Positions 28,001-38,273 of a stretch of DNA of 64,000 bases are shown here, one piece after another. The position numbers and the translations under genes were made by a program. Where the stretch lies: contig CASFJU010000002.1 of NCBI GenBank assembly GCA_949295115.1, positions 95,825 through 159,824 of the forward strand, written 5' to 3'. Source of the DNA: an uncultured Phascolarctobacterium sp. (lineage in GTDB: Bacteria > Bacillota > Negativicutes > Acidaminococcales > Acidaminococcaceae). The first letter of the stretch is position 1. Every line of letters begins with the position of its first letter. The notes beneath the pieces were generated by a model, which saw nothing but the letters and a program-made list of their open reading frames with translations, did no database searches and was not told the origin of the DNA.

Positions 28001-31000
28001 CAGCATTAACACCTGCATACAGGTTAACGTCATTAGCGCTTTCAATATAAGTATCTTCACCATCATCAACCTTAACGTCATTATAGCGGTTAAAGTTATT
28101 CGTTGCCTTTGCAGAAGCCGCACCAACCAAACCGCCCTGTGTATCGGCAGTAGTGTTAAGGTCAACATCCGTATTATCGCTTGCCGCCAAAGTAATATCC
28201 TGATTCTTTTTATCGGTAATTAATTTACTGTTTTCAACATTTACGGCATTATCATATGTAATTGTATGTCCGCTGTCAGCAACAGATACAGGTATTACGC
28301 CTGCAGATTTAAGAACATTGTAACTGCTGATAGTACCTTCGGTCAGTGCCTGTGCCGTAATGCTTCCTTCATCACCGGCGCCGTGCAGCGTGCTGTCTTT
28401 AATATTGACATTAGCGCCGTAATTAAAGGTATCCCTAAGCTGCGTGCCGCTAATCGCCACGCCGCCATAGCCGCTGCCTTTAATGTCGCCGTCATAGTCC
28501 GCAATGTTCTGAGCAAGGTAATTCTGCCCGCCATCTGCATTTACCGTGGCACCGGTAACATTTACGTCAGCCTGATTGTCAATACTGTTATCCAGCCAAA
28601 CACCGCTTGCCCCAATAACCGCCGCCTGCAGCGCATCGGCAAGCAGGTTAATGGTGCCGCCGTTGGAAGCTGTTGCTTCAACAGCGCCTGCCGTATTCCA
28701 ATTACCACTTAATGTTACATCGGTATCGGCTTTGTAATCATTGTCAACACCTGCCGCATTCGGGCTGATACCGACCAAACCGCCGCCATCGCCTTGTGCG
28801 GTAGTGGTAATATCCGCATTACTGTCGGCACGGATAATTAAATCGTTTACATCGCTTTCAACTTCATTGCCTTCAGCGTCAAGATACGTTTTACTGCCAT
28901 TAGCTTTAACATCCGTCTTTAATACGGCTTTGCTGTTGGCGTCATTGGTACCGCTGGCAAAATACGTACTTGCATAGATGCCTTTTGCCGTTACATCCTG
29001 GTCAACACTATTAACGCCATTGATATTTAAATTAATGCCTTTAGCATCTTCACCGGTACCGCTGCCTTTAAATACGTTTTCGCCAACGGTAACGGTTACA
29101 TCGCTGTATGCTTCCGCGCCGCCGGTATTAGCCTGCACTGCGCCGCCGGGCATCATCGGGAAGTTTGCGCTGATACTGATACCGTTCATATCAACATTCT
29201 GCACAGCGTCGGCTTTGGCTTCTGCCGTCAGGCTTTCAGCGGTAAAGCTGTTGCCGTCACTAATATTAACAATAGTTTTAAGATGGCCATTATCTTCTTT
29301 ATTTTCATTTTCTTTATCTTCGGTCTCGATATGAGTACCGATATTGGCTTCAGCAACGGTAAGTGCGCCGGAGGCAATCATACTTGCGCTGAGCGAACCG
29401 GTTTCTGCCTTTACGGAAGGAGCATTAAGCGCGGTAATGTTAATTGCCTTGCCTGCCGTAAAGTTGCTGCCGCCGGTAACTTCAACGCCAACCTTGCCGA
29501 GTTCATCAGCAGTTGCGCCAACGCCCACACCGGCAAATACAAGACCGCCGCTGGCCGCTTTAGCACTTACGCTTAAGCTTTCAACTTTATTGCCGTTCTC
29601 GTCCTTAGCCTGGCGTTCAGCGTGTATATTAATATCTTCACCGGCATCAATATCGGTATTATTTACATTAATAGTAGTTGAGCTGTCGTTGCTGCCCTGT
29701 GCCACAATTACGCTTGCCGCAACACTGCCTGCCGCAACAAGGCCTTTTGCATTAACAACAGTTTTGCTTTCGTCATTAGCATTAATATCAACACTACCAC
29801 CAATGTTCAAAGTGCTTCCGCTTACGCTGATGTTATTTACACCGGTTGAAGAAGCAGAACCGTAAGCCGCACCGATAGAATATGAACCTGCAACGCTCCC
29901 CTGATAAATATCAAGGTTTGACGTACCTTTTTGCGTTGTGCTTATTGTCAAATCTTTTGCAGCAATAGTTGTATTATCAATATTTACAACACTGTTACGG
30001 TTAACATCCAAAATGCCTACCGTACCACTAACGCTTGCAAAAGTCCCACCGGTACCCTGAATGCTATCCATGGTTACTTTAGTATCTGCAACAGCTTCTG
30101 CCGTTACTTTGTTACCGGCATTAAGCGTTGTTTCATTATTGATATTAACTTCAACTACCGAAGCACTATCAGCACCTTTTTCAGCCGTTACTTCATGTAC
30201 ATCATTAACTTTAACACCATAAGTGTAATCATCTTTAAGTTTATTGCCTGCAACTGCTTTATTGGCTTCCTCAAAAATGGTATTGGTATCAATACCGCCG
30301 CCATCCGTTCCATCTTCATTAATCTTCAGTCCGGAACCTGCGCCATAGTTGTCGGCAACTTCTTTGCCAACATTAGTAATCATAATGTTAGCACCGGCGC
30401 CAACACCACCAACACCGGCATTAACCGCCATTTGTTTTACAGTGCGGGTTTCCGCAGCAGTTACGTTAATATCATTGGTAGCAAAAAGCTGTGCATTATT
30501 AACATTCGTACTTACCTGGCTATCAATAGTATTAACAGCCACGCCTACACCTGCGCCAACTGCACCGCCGGCGCCGCTGCCGGAATTATTGATGAAATTA
30601 ATGTTGTTTTCTGCACCGATGTCGATATTGTCAGCTTTCGCGTTGCTATCTATAGCAACATTTTCGACATTAGTATTAACTTTACTGTTTACGTTGGAAA
30701 CACCAATTGCACCGGCAACGCCTGCCAAGCCAATACCAACACTGTAAAGCTGGTAATTAACGTTAGTAGTATTAGCTGCATTAACCTTAATATCATTAGC
30801 AGCATTTTCTTCATCATTGTTTATCTTAATATTGCTGTTAGTTAATTCAGCGGTAGTTTCGCTGTCTTCGTTAAGCACACTTACACCAACACCAACGCCA
30901 GCGCCTAACCCGGCAGCACCTAAAACAGTACCCATGGTACTAAGTTTACCGGTATGGTTGGCTGCAACATTAACACTGTTTGCAGTAATATTGGCATTAT

Positions 31001-34000
31001 TAACTTTAGCAGTAGTTACGCCCTCAAGTAAAGCCACGCTGGTAGCGTTGGAAACGCCGCCAACGCCTGCTGCCGCAAGGCTGACCGTAAGCGAGGAAAT
31101 ACCCTGTTTGGCGTCTGCTTCAACATTAAAACCTGCCGCGTTAATTGTATTTTTAGCTTTATTTTCATCGGCTTTGCCGGAAACTTCTGCCGTTACTTTA
31201 CGGCTTACAGTATTGGTATCGCTGCCAAGCCCAACGCCAGCGCCCTCACCGGCAATACCCATTGTCCCGACAAGCCCTGCGCTGTTGGTATAATCATGCG
31301 CGATAACATTTACATCACTTGCAGTACCGGCAGTATTAATATCTGCACCGGTAATAGCGGCTTTGGTGCTGCCGCCAATCTGGTTTACATTAACAGTGCC
31401 GTTAACAGCGGCACCTGTTCCTGCCACGCCACCGTTGACAAGGAAGGATTTTATAGCGTGCGTGGAAGAAGCCGATACAGCAACGCCGTTATATTCGCTT
31501 ACCGTGCGGTCATTGCCAAGGGTATCCTGCGACTTAAAAGCTTCTTCATCGACAAAATTCTCTAAAATTTTACCATCTTCAACAGTATCTTTAACGGTAA
31601 GAGCATCATCATCATTGCCGGAGGCACTTACGGAAGTAGTATCGCCGTCAATAGTAGCCGTGGTGTTGCCGGTAAGCTCGTTATAGCTTACGGAAAGACC
31701 AACAGCAGCACCACTGCCGGAAACAGTAGCATTGCCTGCATAGTTGGCAATCTGTTCATCGCTGGTTGCTACAACGCCCACGTAGTTATTGGCAGCAATT
31801 TTTGCGCCGCTGCCGATATGTGCGGTTACGTCGTTTTCAATCATGTTAACGGCTACGCTGCCGGTTACGCCTGCACCGCTGCCTGCTCCCCCAATACCAA
31901 CACCGATATTGGTAATTTGCGGCGTTGCGTTGGCGTTAACGGTAAGGTTGTTAACATTCATTGTGCCGCCGTTTACCGCAGCATTTGTCTGCTGGATAAT
32001 ACGGTTAACAGAAATGCCTGCGCCGACGCCAGCACCACTTGCTGTTACCGCTGCAACATCGGCGGAGCCAGTAATTTCGCTGTCGTTCTGCGCGTCAACG
32101 GTTACATCGGCGGAAGTGCCACCTTCTTTATCAATATTTGTATCTGCAATTTCTGCACTTGTAGTTTTGTTAATCAGCGTGGTTGCCGATGCGCCCTGCA
32201 CAGCCACATTACCTGCACCGCCAACGCCAACCGCTACATTGATTACGCGCGCTTCGTCTTTGGCTTTAACATCAACCGTGCTGCCATCCACAGTATTAAT
32301 AGTGCTGTTTTTAATTTCAGCCGTTACATGCTGTTCTGCTTTTTCTTTATCATCAGAGACACCGCCGATTTCCGTATAGGAAACACCTGCACTGACTTCT
32401 GCTTTGCTAGAAGCTGCCACGTTACCGATAACAGAAAGAATATCTGTATCGTCAACAGCTTCGGCTTTTACGGTTTTAGCGTTATTAATGGTAACATCAT
32501 CCATAACAGCACCGGCAGTGCCTTTGGTTTGCGTTACCACAACCGTGCCGCTTACCGCCGCAGCACCTGTTGACAAGGCAAAACCTGCGCCAATGTTATA
32601 ACTGTCGCTGGTGTTGTTTGCTTCAGCAGTTACGTTTGTGCCTCCATCAGTAAGTTCATCAAATTCTGTACCCGTAATATTAACATTTGTAGTATTATCA
32701 AGCCCAACGTAGCTGAGCGTTGCGCCTACCGCAGCTTTGCCTGCGCCGCTGATTTGACCGCCTACGGAAACAATCTGCGCCTGATTAGCCGCAGTGGCAG
32801 TAGTTTGCTGCGCGCGAATATGCGACTTTTCAATGTTAACATTGGCGGTGTTATCAACGTCATTCCAGCTTACGCTGCCAACGCCGCTGGCTTTATTGGC
32901 CGCACCAATACCGCCCGCAACGGTAACAATATTGCTGTTGCTGTCTGCGTCAGCCGTTAAGTTTTTGGTTGTAATCTCGGCATAATCAATATTTGCCGTA
33001 TAGTTGTTTTCAATATCGGTAATGGCAATAGCCGCGCCGCCTGCGCCTTTGCCGGTAGTAGCTGCCAAGTCGCCAGCAACGGTAATAATACTGCTGCCGG
33101 TATCTTTAGCAAGGCTTACGTTTTCGCCAAGTTCATCATTGGCGTCGCTCATATCAAGGCCTTTAAGCTCAGTTTTGCCGGTAATATCAAACTCTTTGCC
33201 ATCTTCGCCATCTTTGCCATCTTCGTTCATACGCTGAGCAATAACTTCCCTGCCGTCAGCAAGCTCACCGAGTGCTTTTTCATAGAAGCTATTATTATCA
33301 ACTTCAACATCCTGAGCAATTACGTTTACGTTAGTTTCGTCTTTATTCTCAACTGTAGTGATAACAACTTTATTATCTTCGTCACTACCCTCAATAAAGG
33401 CATTGGTTGTATTGTGTACTTCGTTATAAACGCCTGCGCCCTGTACGTTAGCGCTGCCGCCATTGCCGGAAGGCGCAGTTACGCCTGCCGCAATGCCAAC
33501 GGTAACATTTTGCAGCGCATTCTTAGCTTCTACGTTAACGTTTTCTACATTGGTATAGCTGCCGCCCTTAATGCCTGCGCTGATGTTGTTATGAAGCATT
33601 GCTACGCCAACCGATGCGCCTACGCCAACCTTTTGCTGACCAAGGCTTAAAGCACCGCCGCCGGTATTTTCAATATCGCGCGCATAAGCCGCTACGTTAA
33701 CATCGTCAGTATCAGTTACGGTATTATTTTCAAGCAGGGCTTCTACATCATGGTCAATTAAGTTAACGGAAACTGCCGCGTTACCGCTGTAGCCACTGGT
33801 ACCGTCTGCCTTAACAACAGCCATGCCAAGGCCGAGCGCCAGCTGTTCGCCGCCGCTCAATGCCATAGTGTTCAATGCACCTGCATCTTCAATAGTGCTG
33901 TTTTTAATAGTTGCTTTTACTCTATTAGCAATATCGTTAACGCCTGCCGCGCCGGAAATTGCAACAGCTTTATCACTGCTGTCTCCGCCTGCGTTCCATT

Positions 34001-37000
34001 GTACGGCTGCCGCGCCGCTGTAAGCACCGGCATACAAAGCATCGCGCGCCGTTACGTTAATGTCGCCTTTTTTACCGCCAGTTTCCAGCATGGTAATTTT
34101 GGCATTATCAACAATGGCTTCGGTAGCGTTATCAAGCATATTAAGCGATACACTGCCGCTGCCTGCCAGGCTGAACGAAGGCATAAAGGTATTGACTTGA
34201 TTTCCACCTGCGTCCGTACCGGTACTAACAATATTTATACCGCCGCTGCTGGCATTATTAGCACCATGTGTTTTTTTGCCCATGGTGAAAAAGTCATTCA
34301 TCTTTTCACCATTTTTGCCGGTATTTAAAAAGCTGCTGCTGGCTTTATCAACAAGCCCGTCTTTGCCAACAAGTTTCTGGTCAAGGCTGTTCAGGCCGCT
34401 GCCGATTTTATCAAAAAAGCCAATCTGCCCGCTGGCATCGTCGTTGCTTAAAGTACCTGCGGCGCTGACGCTCTGAATGCTGCCATCGGTTGCTGCGTCA
34501 ACACTAAAGCCGTAAGCGCTAATGCTGCCTTCGCCAGTACCTTTTTTATCATATTTATTTGTTAATTTTTTATTAAACTCTGCTACTTTATTTTCATCAA
34601 CATCATATTCAACAACTTCTTCGCCAGTTTCATCATCAGTAGACCGCTTTTTGTAAGTATACAGACCTTTAATCTGCTCTGCCACATCGGCAACACCGGT
34701 AATGTTTTTAACCTCAAAATCGGTATAAGCAAGGCCTACGCCGACAGCAGCACTACCGTGACCCCACGATGCGCCTGCCGCCACATTGGTAATATTTGTG
34801 TTGTTATGGCCGTTAATACTGATATTGCCTGCGGTCTTTTTATCTTCTTCTTTACCGTCAACAGTTTCTTTATAATCATATTGTTCAGCCGTCAATTCTG
34901 CGCCGTCATCAACAACGGTTAAAATATCGCTGCTGCCGTTAACAAAACTAAGCATGCCGTTTAATACAACACCGCTGCTGCCTGTCAGCGAACTCGGGCC
35001 CTTGCCCGCGCTTGCCGCTACGGAAACATGGTCAATTTCGTTATTGGCATTTACGTTAATATTACCGCCGGTAATGCTTGCACCGTCATTAACGGTAACA
35101 ATAGTATCAGTATCAAAATCTGCATAGTTAACCGTAGCGCCAATACTTGCAGTAGTACCGCCACCGCTGTTAGTAAACAGGCCAAGGTTCAAACCGCCAA
35201 GGCTTACATCCTTCATGTCATTTTCAGCACCGATATTTACATCGCGTTTGCTTTCAATAACAGTATCGCTGCCAATTTCAACCTTGCTGACGGAGTTAAC
35301 AGTGTTAACCATAACTGCGCCCGCACCGTTAATTGCCGATGCACTTTGCCCCCCAACCGCGCCGGTTACGCTGCCGCCGCCCGGAGCAGAACCACCGACA
35401 TCACCGCTGCTGCCTTTGGAAGTGCTGGCAGCCGCAAAAGTACCGTAGCTGTTGGGGTCAACAAATGCCAGCGCGCCGCTGAACAAATCGCTTGCGCCTT
35501 TAAACGCTTCACCAAAGCGTTGTACAACTGCGTTGCCCTTATTCTGGTCAAGCATGGCGTTAAGCTCATCCAGTGCCGTAAGTACCTGATATCCGGCAAC
35601 AATGGCATCAATAAAATTGCCATCGCCGCTGGCAAGCTGCTGTCCGTTTGCATCAACATCTTTCATTTTGCCGTTAAAAGCCTCATAAGCCGATTTATAT
35701 TTGGTTTCTAAATTTTTAAACCACTCGGGAATATCCCCTGCAAATTCTTTTTTAAACGCCTCATCCATTTGTGCAAAGGCATTTTCAATCTGTGCCGCAG
35801 CATCAGTTACGGCATCTTTCATTTTTTGAACACGGTTATATTCAAAACGGGTGGAAGCGTTAATCTCAACACCGCCGATGCCTTCAAGCTCTGCTTTATG
35901 TTCCGTACCGTCTTCATCAGTTACAGCATCTTTAACCACTACGGAAGAAGAATTGTTCATATCAGTAACAAGCACAGCCGCATTAAGGGTAACAGGCGCA
36001 GAAGTAGCATCGTTGTAGGAATTGGTTGCACCGGTTGCCGTAAAATGCGCGTCCTCAATTAATGTCTGCGCGTCAATATCAAGTTTGCCGCCTGCGTTAA
36101 GGCTTGCGTCATTGCCGATTGTTACATTACTGGTATGGTTTTGCCCGCTGTAAGTAACAGTTGCACCGGCTTTAATCACATCGCCCATACTAAGATTTGT
36201 TTTTAAATCCTCGCCCAATTTAGGCAACAGCATCTTTTCTGCCAGATTGGAAGCAAACCCTTTAATGCTGTCAATAGTACCGTTCTGCCCCATAACCTGC
36301 ATTGCGCTGGACATATATTTGCCGCTGCCAACCTTGCTTTCTGCCATTACATTATCAGCTGTAATGGTATCGGCAGCATTAACAGTCAAATCCTTGTCTG
36401 CCTTCAAATCAGTATCAACAGTAACATTAGCGCCGCTGTTAAAATTAGTTACGTTAACGGCAACGCCCACGGCGGATGATTCACCGGCAGAGATAGAAGT
36501 TTTGGAAGTAAAATCGCTGTCCGCTTTGGCGTTAACGGTTAAATCGCCTTTGGTTGCAGTAACAGAACTATCTTCGCCGCTAATATCTACTTTAGCGTTG
36601 TTATCAGCATTGGCAATGGTTACGCCCACTACAAACTGATTGGCTTTTTCGCCGGTAACAGTCATTTTGTTTTCAGCATCTATTGTTAAATCAGCATCAG
36701 CATCAATAGTAACATCATTTTTAGCTGTTACATTTCCGTTAACAGTAACATTGGCATCGTTATGCGCTTCAGTGTAAACAACTGCTGCCGCAGGCACATT
36801 CGCGCCCTCAAATCCGCCAACAGTTTTAAATTTTAAGCCCATGGTAGACGCCGCAGAAGCTGCCAGAGTTTCCGCCTTAGCATCGATATCTACGTTGACG
36901 CCGCTTGTTACAATTGCATCTTTTTCAATATTAACATTAGCTTCAGTATCCAATACACTGTAAGCAGCGTCGACCGTCAACGGCGAGCCGGAGCTAACCA

Positions 37001-38258
37001 TAAGCTTAACGCCTTCGGCAACAGCACCGGTATTGTCAACATAACGGTTAATTGCTTCTGCCTTAACTGTTACATTACTGTCAGCAATTATTTTGCCGCC
37101 ACTGCCGATATTTACATTGGCTTTAACATTGGCCAGCTGGGCAACATCTGTATTATTGCTGTCAACATAATTGCCAATTTCGTTTACATCTACATTGCTG
37201 TTAACAGCGGTTGCAGTAATATCTGCCTCGCCTGCAGCATCAACAGTGCCGTAAACATCTACGGAAGCGTCAAAGTTCTGCGCTTTAAAATTATTTTCGC
37301 CCCAGTTAACAATTCCATCAAGTGTTTCGCCAACAACAGGCACATCTGCAACTGCATTGGGGTTGGACTTATTATCAACATACGCTTCAAGAATAATATC
37401 GCCGCTGCCGGTTTTGGTTGCAATTAACTCACCAGTTAAGCCTGACTTCACATCTTCAGCACCATCAACACCTTTAATATTTACTAAATCGCCAAAATTT
37501 GTAACACCTGTTGTAATTGATGCACCTGAAACTGTGTCGCCACTTGCTACTTCATCAACAACTTGATCATCAACATTTTTGCCTACGCCGATTTTAGCCG
37601 CACGCATTTGCACTTCGTTGGTAGCATTAACCTTGCCGAGTACGGTAATGGTGCCGCTGGTGTTAACAGGTATTGCCTGCCATGCGTTAGCTTTATTGGG
37701 GTCTGTAATATTGGTAATATAGCCAAGTTTTTCTGCCGCAGTATCAACTTCAGCAGTAGTACCAATAGTTTGTACAGCATTCATAAAATCAGCCGTCGGC
37801 GTCATTACATACAGCGAACCGGTATTGATAACACCGGATTTACCGACAGCCATGCCGTCTTTGCTTAAGAAGAACAGGTTGCCGCCAATAGCGTCATCCT
37901 TAACAGCATTTACCGTACCGTTAATATCAATACGGCTGTTAACAAAGTTAACGAGATTACCAACATCAGCACCATTTCTGTTTTGCTCATTAAAATACAT
38001 GTTGGCTATTTTACCGGCATCCAATTGGAATTGCTGGAATCTGTTAATAGCAACATTATCATTAATAACTTTATCAGCCCAAATATTAGTTACATTCTCA
38101 TTAACATCAATACTGCCATTATTATGGTCAACCTTAACAATCTGCCCGGCAAAAGCCGTAAAAGGCTGCATAATAAAGCCGGCCGCCGTTACGGCAGAGA
38201 TGATTTTCTGGCTTAAGGTATATTTACTTTTGCGGTTAAATTTTCTCTTGCTGCTCAT
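22065..38258 (-). CDS. giant LktA-like filamentous exoprotein (TpsA), 5397 residues
   Basis: This single uninterrupted frame of 16.2 kb encodes a two-partner secretion exoprotein. An extended signal peptide (residues 1-38, ending FTAFAGQ) precedes the TPS secretion domain (about 39-270), with NRFQQFQLDAGKIANMYF, NGTVNAVKDDAIGGNLFFLS and KDGMAVGKSGVINTGS. These segments match my memory of Fusobacterium necrophorum leukotoxin LktA. After long beta-helix repeats come a helical insert (about 830-930, KMKDAVTDAAAQIENAFAQM), many repeats of the type GAGVGAGVSVNxI, a further helical segment near 4640-4720 and an acidic C-terminal domain rich in W, Y and D. There is no C-terminal barrel; the transporter gene is 15 bases upstream. 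GGGAGGAC precedes the start. Its role is surface adhesion or, as for LktA, leukotoxicity; the latter cannot be assumed. Confidence 0.92.
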   Translation of the reverse strand: MSSKRKFNRKSKYTLSQKIISAVTAAGFIMQPFTAFAGQIVKVDHNNGSIDVNENVTNIWADKVINDNVAINRFQQFQLDAGKIANMYFNEQNRNGADVGNLVNFVNSRIDINGTVNAVKDDAIGGNLFFLSKDGMAVGKSGVINTGSLYVMTPTADFMNAVQTIGTTAEVDTAAEKLGYITNITDPNKANAWQAIPVNTSGTITVLGKVNATNEVQMRAAKIGVGKNVDDQVVDEVASGDTVSGASITTGVTNFGDLVNIKGVDGAEDVKSGLTGELIATKTGSGDIILEAYVDNKSNPNAVADVPVVGETLDGIVNWGENNFKAQNFDASVDVYGTVDAAGEADITATAVNSNVDVNEIGNYVDSNNTDVAQLANVKANVNIGSGGKIIADSNVTVKAEAINRYVDNTGAVAEGVKLMVSSGSPLTVDAAYSVLDTEANVNIEKDAIVTSGVNVDIDAKAETLAASAASTMGLKFKTVGGFEGANVPAAAVVYTEAHNDANVTVNGNVTAKNDVTIDADADLTIDAENKMTVTGEKANQFVVGVTIANADNNAKVDISGEDSSVTATKGDLTVNAKADSDFTSKTSISAGESSAVGVAVNVTNFNSGANVTVDTDLKADKDLTVNAADTITADNVMAESKVGSGKYMSSAMQVMGQNGTIDSIKGFASNLAEKMLLPKLGEDLKTNLSMGDVIKAGATVTYSGQNHTSNVTIGNDASLNAGGKLDIDAQTLIEDAHFTATGATNSYNDATSAPVTLNAAVLVTDMNNSSSVVVKDAVTDEDGTEHKAELEGIGGVEINASTRFEYNRVQKMKDAVTDAAAQIENAFAQMDEAFKKEFAGDIPEWFKNLETKYKSAYEAFNGKMKDVDANGQQLASGDGNFIDAIVAGYQVLTALDELNAMLDQNKGNAVVQRFGEAFKGASDLFSGALAFVDPNSYGTFAAASTSKGSSGDVGGSAPGGGSVTGAVGGQSASAINGAGAVMVNTVNSVSKVEIGSDTVIESKRDVNIGAENDMKDVSLGGLNLGLFTNSGGGTTASIGATVNYADFDTDTIVTVNDGASITGGNINVNANNEIDHVSVAASAGKGPSSLTGSSGVVLNGMLSFVNGSSDILTVVDDGAELTAEQYDYKETVDGKEEDKKTAGNISINGHNNTNITNVAAGASWGHGSAAVGVGLAYTDFEVKNITGVADVAEQIKGLYTYKKRSTDDETGEEVVEYDVDENKVAEFNKKLTNKYDKKGTGEGSISAYGFSVDAATDGSIQSVSAAGTLSNDDASGQIGFFDKIGSGLNSLDQKLVGKDGLVDKASSSFLNTGKNGEKMNDFFTMGKKTHGANNASSGGINIVSTGTDAGGNQVNTFMPSFSLAGSGSVSLNMLDNATEAIVDNAKITMLETGGKKGDINVTARDALYAGAYSGAAAVQWNAGGDSSDKAVAISGAAGVNDIANRVKATIKNSTIEDAGALNTMALSGGEQLALGLGMAVVKADGTSGYSGNAAVSVNLIDHDVEALLENNTVTDTDDVNVAAYARDIENTGGGALSLGQQKVGVGASVGVAMLHNNISAGIKGGSYTNVENVNVEAKNALQNVTVGIAAGVTAPSGNGGSANVQGAGVYNEVHNTTNAFIEGSDEDNKVVITTVENKDETNVNVIAQDVEVDNNSFYEKALGELADGREVIAQRMNEDGKDGEDGKEFDITGKTELKGLDMSDANDELGENVSLAKDTGSSIITVAGDLAATTGKGAGGAAIAITDIENNYTANIDYAEITTKNLTADADSNSNIVTVAGGIGAANKASGVGSVSWNDVDNTANVNIEKSHIRAQQTTATAANQAQIVSVGGQISGAGKAAVGATLSYVGLDNTTNVNITGTEFDELTDGGTNVTAEANNTSDSYNIGAGFALSTGAAAVSGTVVVTQTKGTAGAVMDDVTINNAKTVKAEAVDDTDILSVIGNVAASSKAEVSAGVSYTEIGGVSDDKEKAEQHVTAEIKNSTINTVDGSTVDVKAKDEARVINVAVGVGGAGNVAVQGASATTLINKTTSAEIADTNIDKEGGTSADVTVDAQNDSEITGSADVAAVTASGAGVGAGISVNRIIQQTNAAVNGGTMNVNNLTVNANATPQITNIGVGIGGAGSGAGVTGSVAVNMIENDVTAHIGSGAKIAANNYVGVVATSDEQIANYAGNATVSGSGAAVGLSVSYNELTGNTTATIDGDTTSVSASGNDDDALTVKDTVEDGKILENFVDEEAFKSQDTLGNDRTVSEYNGVAVSASSTHAIKSFLVNGGVAGTGAAVNGTVNVNQIGGSTKAAITGADINTAGTASDVNVIAHDYTNSAGLVGTMGIAGEGAGVGLGSDTNTVSRKVTAEVSGKADENKAKNTINAAGFNVEADAKQGISSLTVSLAAAGVGGVSNATSVALLEGVTTAKVNNANITANSVNVAANHTGKLSTMGTVLGAAGLGAGVGVGVSVLNEDSETTAELTNSNIKINNDEENAANDIKVNAANTTNVNYQLYSVGIGLAGVAGAIGVSNVNSKVNTNVENVAIDSNAKADNIDIGAENNINFINNSGSGAGGAVGAGVGVAVNTIDSQVSTNVNNAQLFATNDINVTAAETRTVKQMAVNAGVGGVGAGANIMITNVGKEVADNYGAGSGLKINEDGTDGGGIDTNTIFEEANKAVAGNKLKDDYTYGVKVNDVHEVTAEKGADSASVVEVNINNETTLNAGNKVTAEAVADTKVTMDSIQGTGGTFASVSGTVGILDVNRNSVVNIDNTTIAAKDLTISTTQKGTSNLDIYQGSVAGSYSIGAAYGSASSTGVNNISVSGSTLNIGGSVDINANDESKTVVNAKGLVAAGSVAASVIVAQGSNDSSTTINVNNTDIDAGEDINIHAERQAKDENGNKVESLSVSAKAASGGLVFAGVGVGATADELGKVGVEVTGGSNFTAGKAINITALNAPSVKAETGSLSASMIASGALTVAEANIGTHIETEDKENENKEDNGHLKTIVNISDGNSFTAESLTAEAKADAVQNVDMNGISISANFPMMPGGAVQANTGGAEAYSDVTVTVGENVFKGSGTGEDAKGINLNINGVNSVDQDVTAKGIYASTYFASGTNDANSKAVLKTDVKANGSKTYLDAEGNEVESDVNDLIIRADSNADITTTAQGDGGGLVGISPNAAGVDNDYKADTDVTLSGNWNTAGAVEATASNGGTINLLADALQAAVIGASGVWLDNSIDNQADVNVTGATVNADGGQNYLAQNIADYDGDIKGSGYGGVAISGTQLRDTFNYGANVNIKDSTLHGAGDEGSITAQALTEGTISSYNVLKSAGVIPVSVADSGHTITYDNAVNVENSKLITDKKNQDITLAASDNTDVDLNTTADTQGGLVGAASAKATNNFNRYNDVKVDDGEDTYIESANDVNLYAGVNADGEYSSLNLNVIADAYNRTALPLATDPSVTNNMSQNNKVKVESDVASVRHINAKAVKGNTTIAKSANVYKNIGGGGKGSVTTTAGGKDEGTDEVYNNGISVTENGALTAGIHNKLDISISGETKTEIVYSDEDKGIVDEEKSGVSYKGIKIEIDEGQDWLTKDQITPTEVKIFNNLKDDYNALAGVISQYPTDSQEYKNLRAAMDALEEQMLEAGFWIDDGKVNDDGKVNLVGEPLSHKTVLGIELPDIVVSGGNINFETDNLSGTGSVTAQGAPQINISNSSDLYLKVNDITIQDNGGIVRLNGSEMTDGKLGGFTGTVNVPGDQGTASTPEINITSTSASSFENNRLAQPDIAIYGDIVNAVGDINISSSHNDINIYENAQLSARNISLSAAQGSVTQNSTEGILNVGGDPVTQYQFSEDVATKVQEYVNDRLREDHDWSISFETREDYIEWLIEKVGVTKAELGNTELDETAGIDAGNNVYINALDVNINGLVQAGYGKYLTDLGADAITKINNINDKYSNENFNDSEVFGNSEFLVNKGGKVWDKTNKVWNYEIAVYYNPTTKKLLVDNVNVNGGQIYITGNVSSTGNGRLMAMDGAADITVDTTDVTNNVNGVVVNNITNRNIEGVISITDTNVTQDRNGREINGWVTEYKNGQWREYAVGTAVQDRPGWTTGTKTEYKPVEGLSYQYTGGFKSGEINYKSYTKDFLFWTGLKYDESTPIEEAIKQEGGEIDVVIDSNEDGKANGSGAFIGKNNGQQESWTISGSYIRGEEGNQSAVSTDTQWGPPEWLGYIGGYGRITYSWTTENTTTSSTTASIKADKKIQIGFLGNGSNKGDISITGNQNIELAGNITNAEVNGAGKGSVNLTSNNGSVSAIGSANINSDDVNIKAATGVNVNHTAIGNSANIKIATNSGDIKFVSTGGDLKIKQAVTGGTNPIDATTGSVYLEAQGNLIDAADGSYAVKGQRIDLISNSGNIGALNDDGIVVKEFRVLGGSELYSSDTMASSVNAQAQGDIVLTQVDNDNVAANGSSNMRLGTIVSEDGDAVLTVNDGSFVDAHPSENSDSSSAQDKIDRWLEAGLIVEKDREGKEVSADDSTASAEQAKTERVNALTDRMKALAAEGEHSVEEYKNAADAFYNDEGISAAKEAYLDAVAKADGDQAEIEAAYAVYKDAYNKSAQDYFNGKDFTEAEQQLISSYAEVANSDNYGWSKNQLLYAIQDSVLNSDPGKDVLTVETPNVTANNITLNASAGGVGIDGAAQFISNDNLNIEENLKLLAAAKAGDLTWGENEDGVDGVTIRQQQAITVSVNEKADGTYGNVNVDANKNVYLAGVKDTQLNITGVDTDGNIRLQGDKGINVSDMLSGKDLTLTGGSGDIMGNYVINDVGYIKTDVTGNVYANADGDINIYHTNDLKLLAISTNNVANLKADGSILMYTDPNTEAQGRINADIVNLTAGGAIGEEDNAIRILDNGAVVNASANGDIILAGVDGTSAEGSEEGLVLGTVEGENLDVTSVSSIKQTDEGKITADEVNASATENILLGSEKNDVNSFVVTGLGENNSVDGSIDLASGSNDDGLKVNFSGGITANGYVNVDNKADTKLDITGGSVTTEGENAGGVSFSSGGGINAEVEVNSTTDVDFNVNTGDITLGGNLTANDGNITIDIAGDGDLKDAANKDNKLTAISLDGDEAKGNIVINVGRDKNGTGDVDLYDLYASNEARVDVNNGDLTLHEINGELVAIQLRTEGKDMNVDKITAGTQIVLTGSNMDLDQITQREDADGMLVITPDGAEEDKPIDNFTISNIQTNDNKGIRFDRLWVNNSYIHMNQGQLWFDKLYVEDTAHFSTGDMTAAVYGVPPLRDGSDSVYWNNTAENRPEDNLDLWQSGNGDWMYLRFTDDNIQESNGILLTLDEYDYVYDQRFTAEDHMRWQHGRYLDEDWKQAYGYGLSLHDRYGLIDYQDFTEENAGEDEIAVEA

Positions 38259-38273
38259 AAGCCCGTCCTCCCG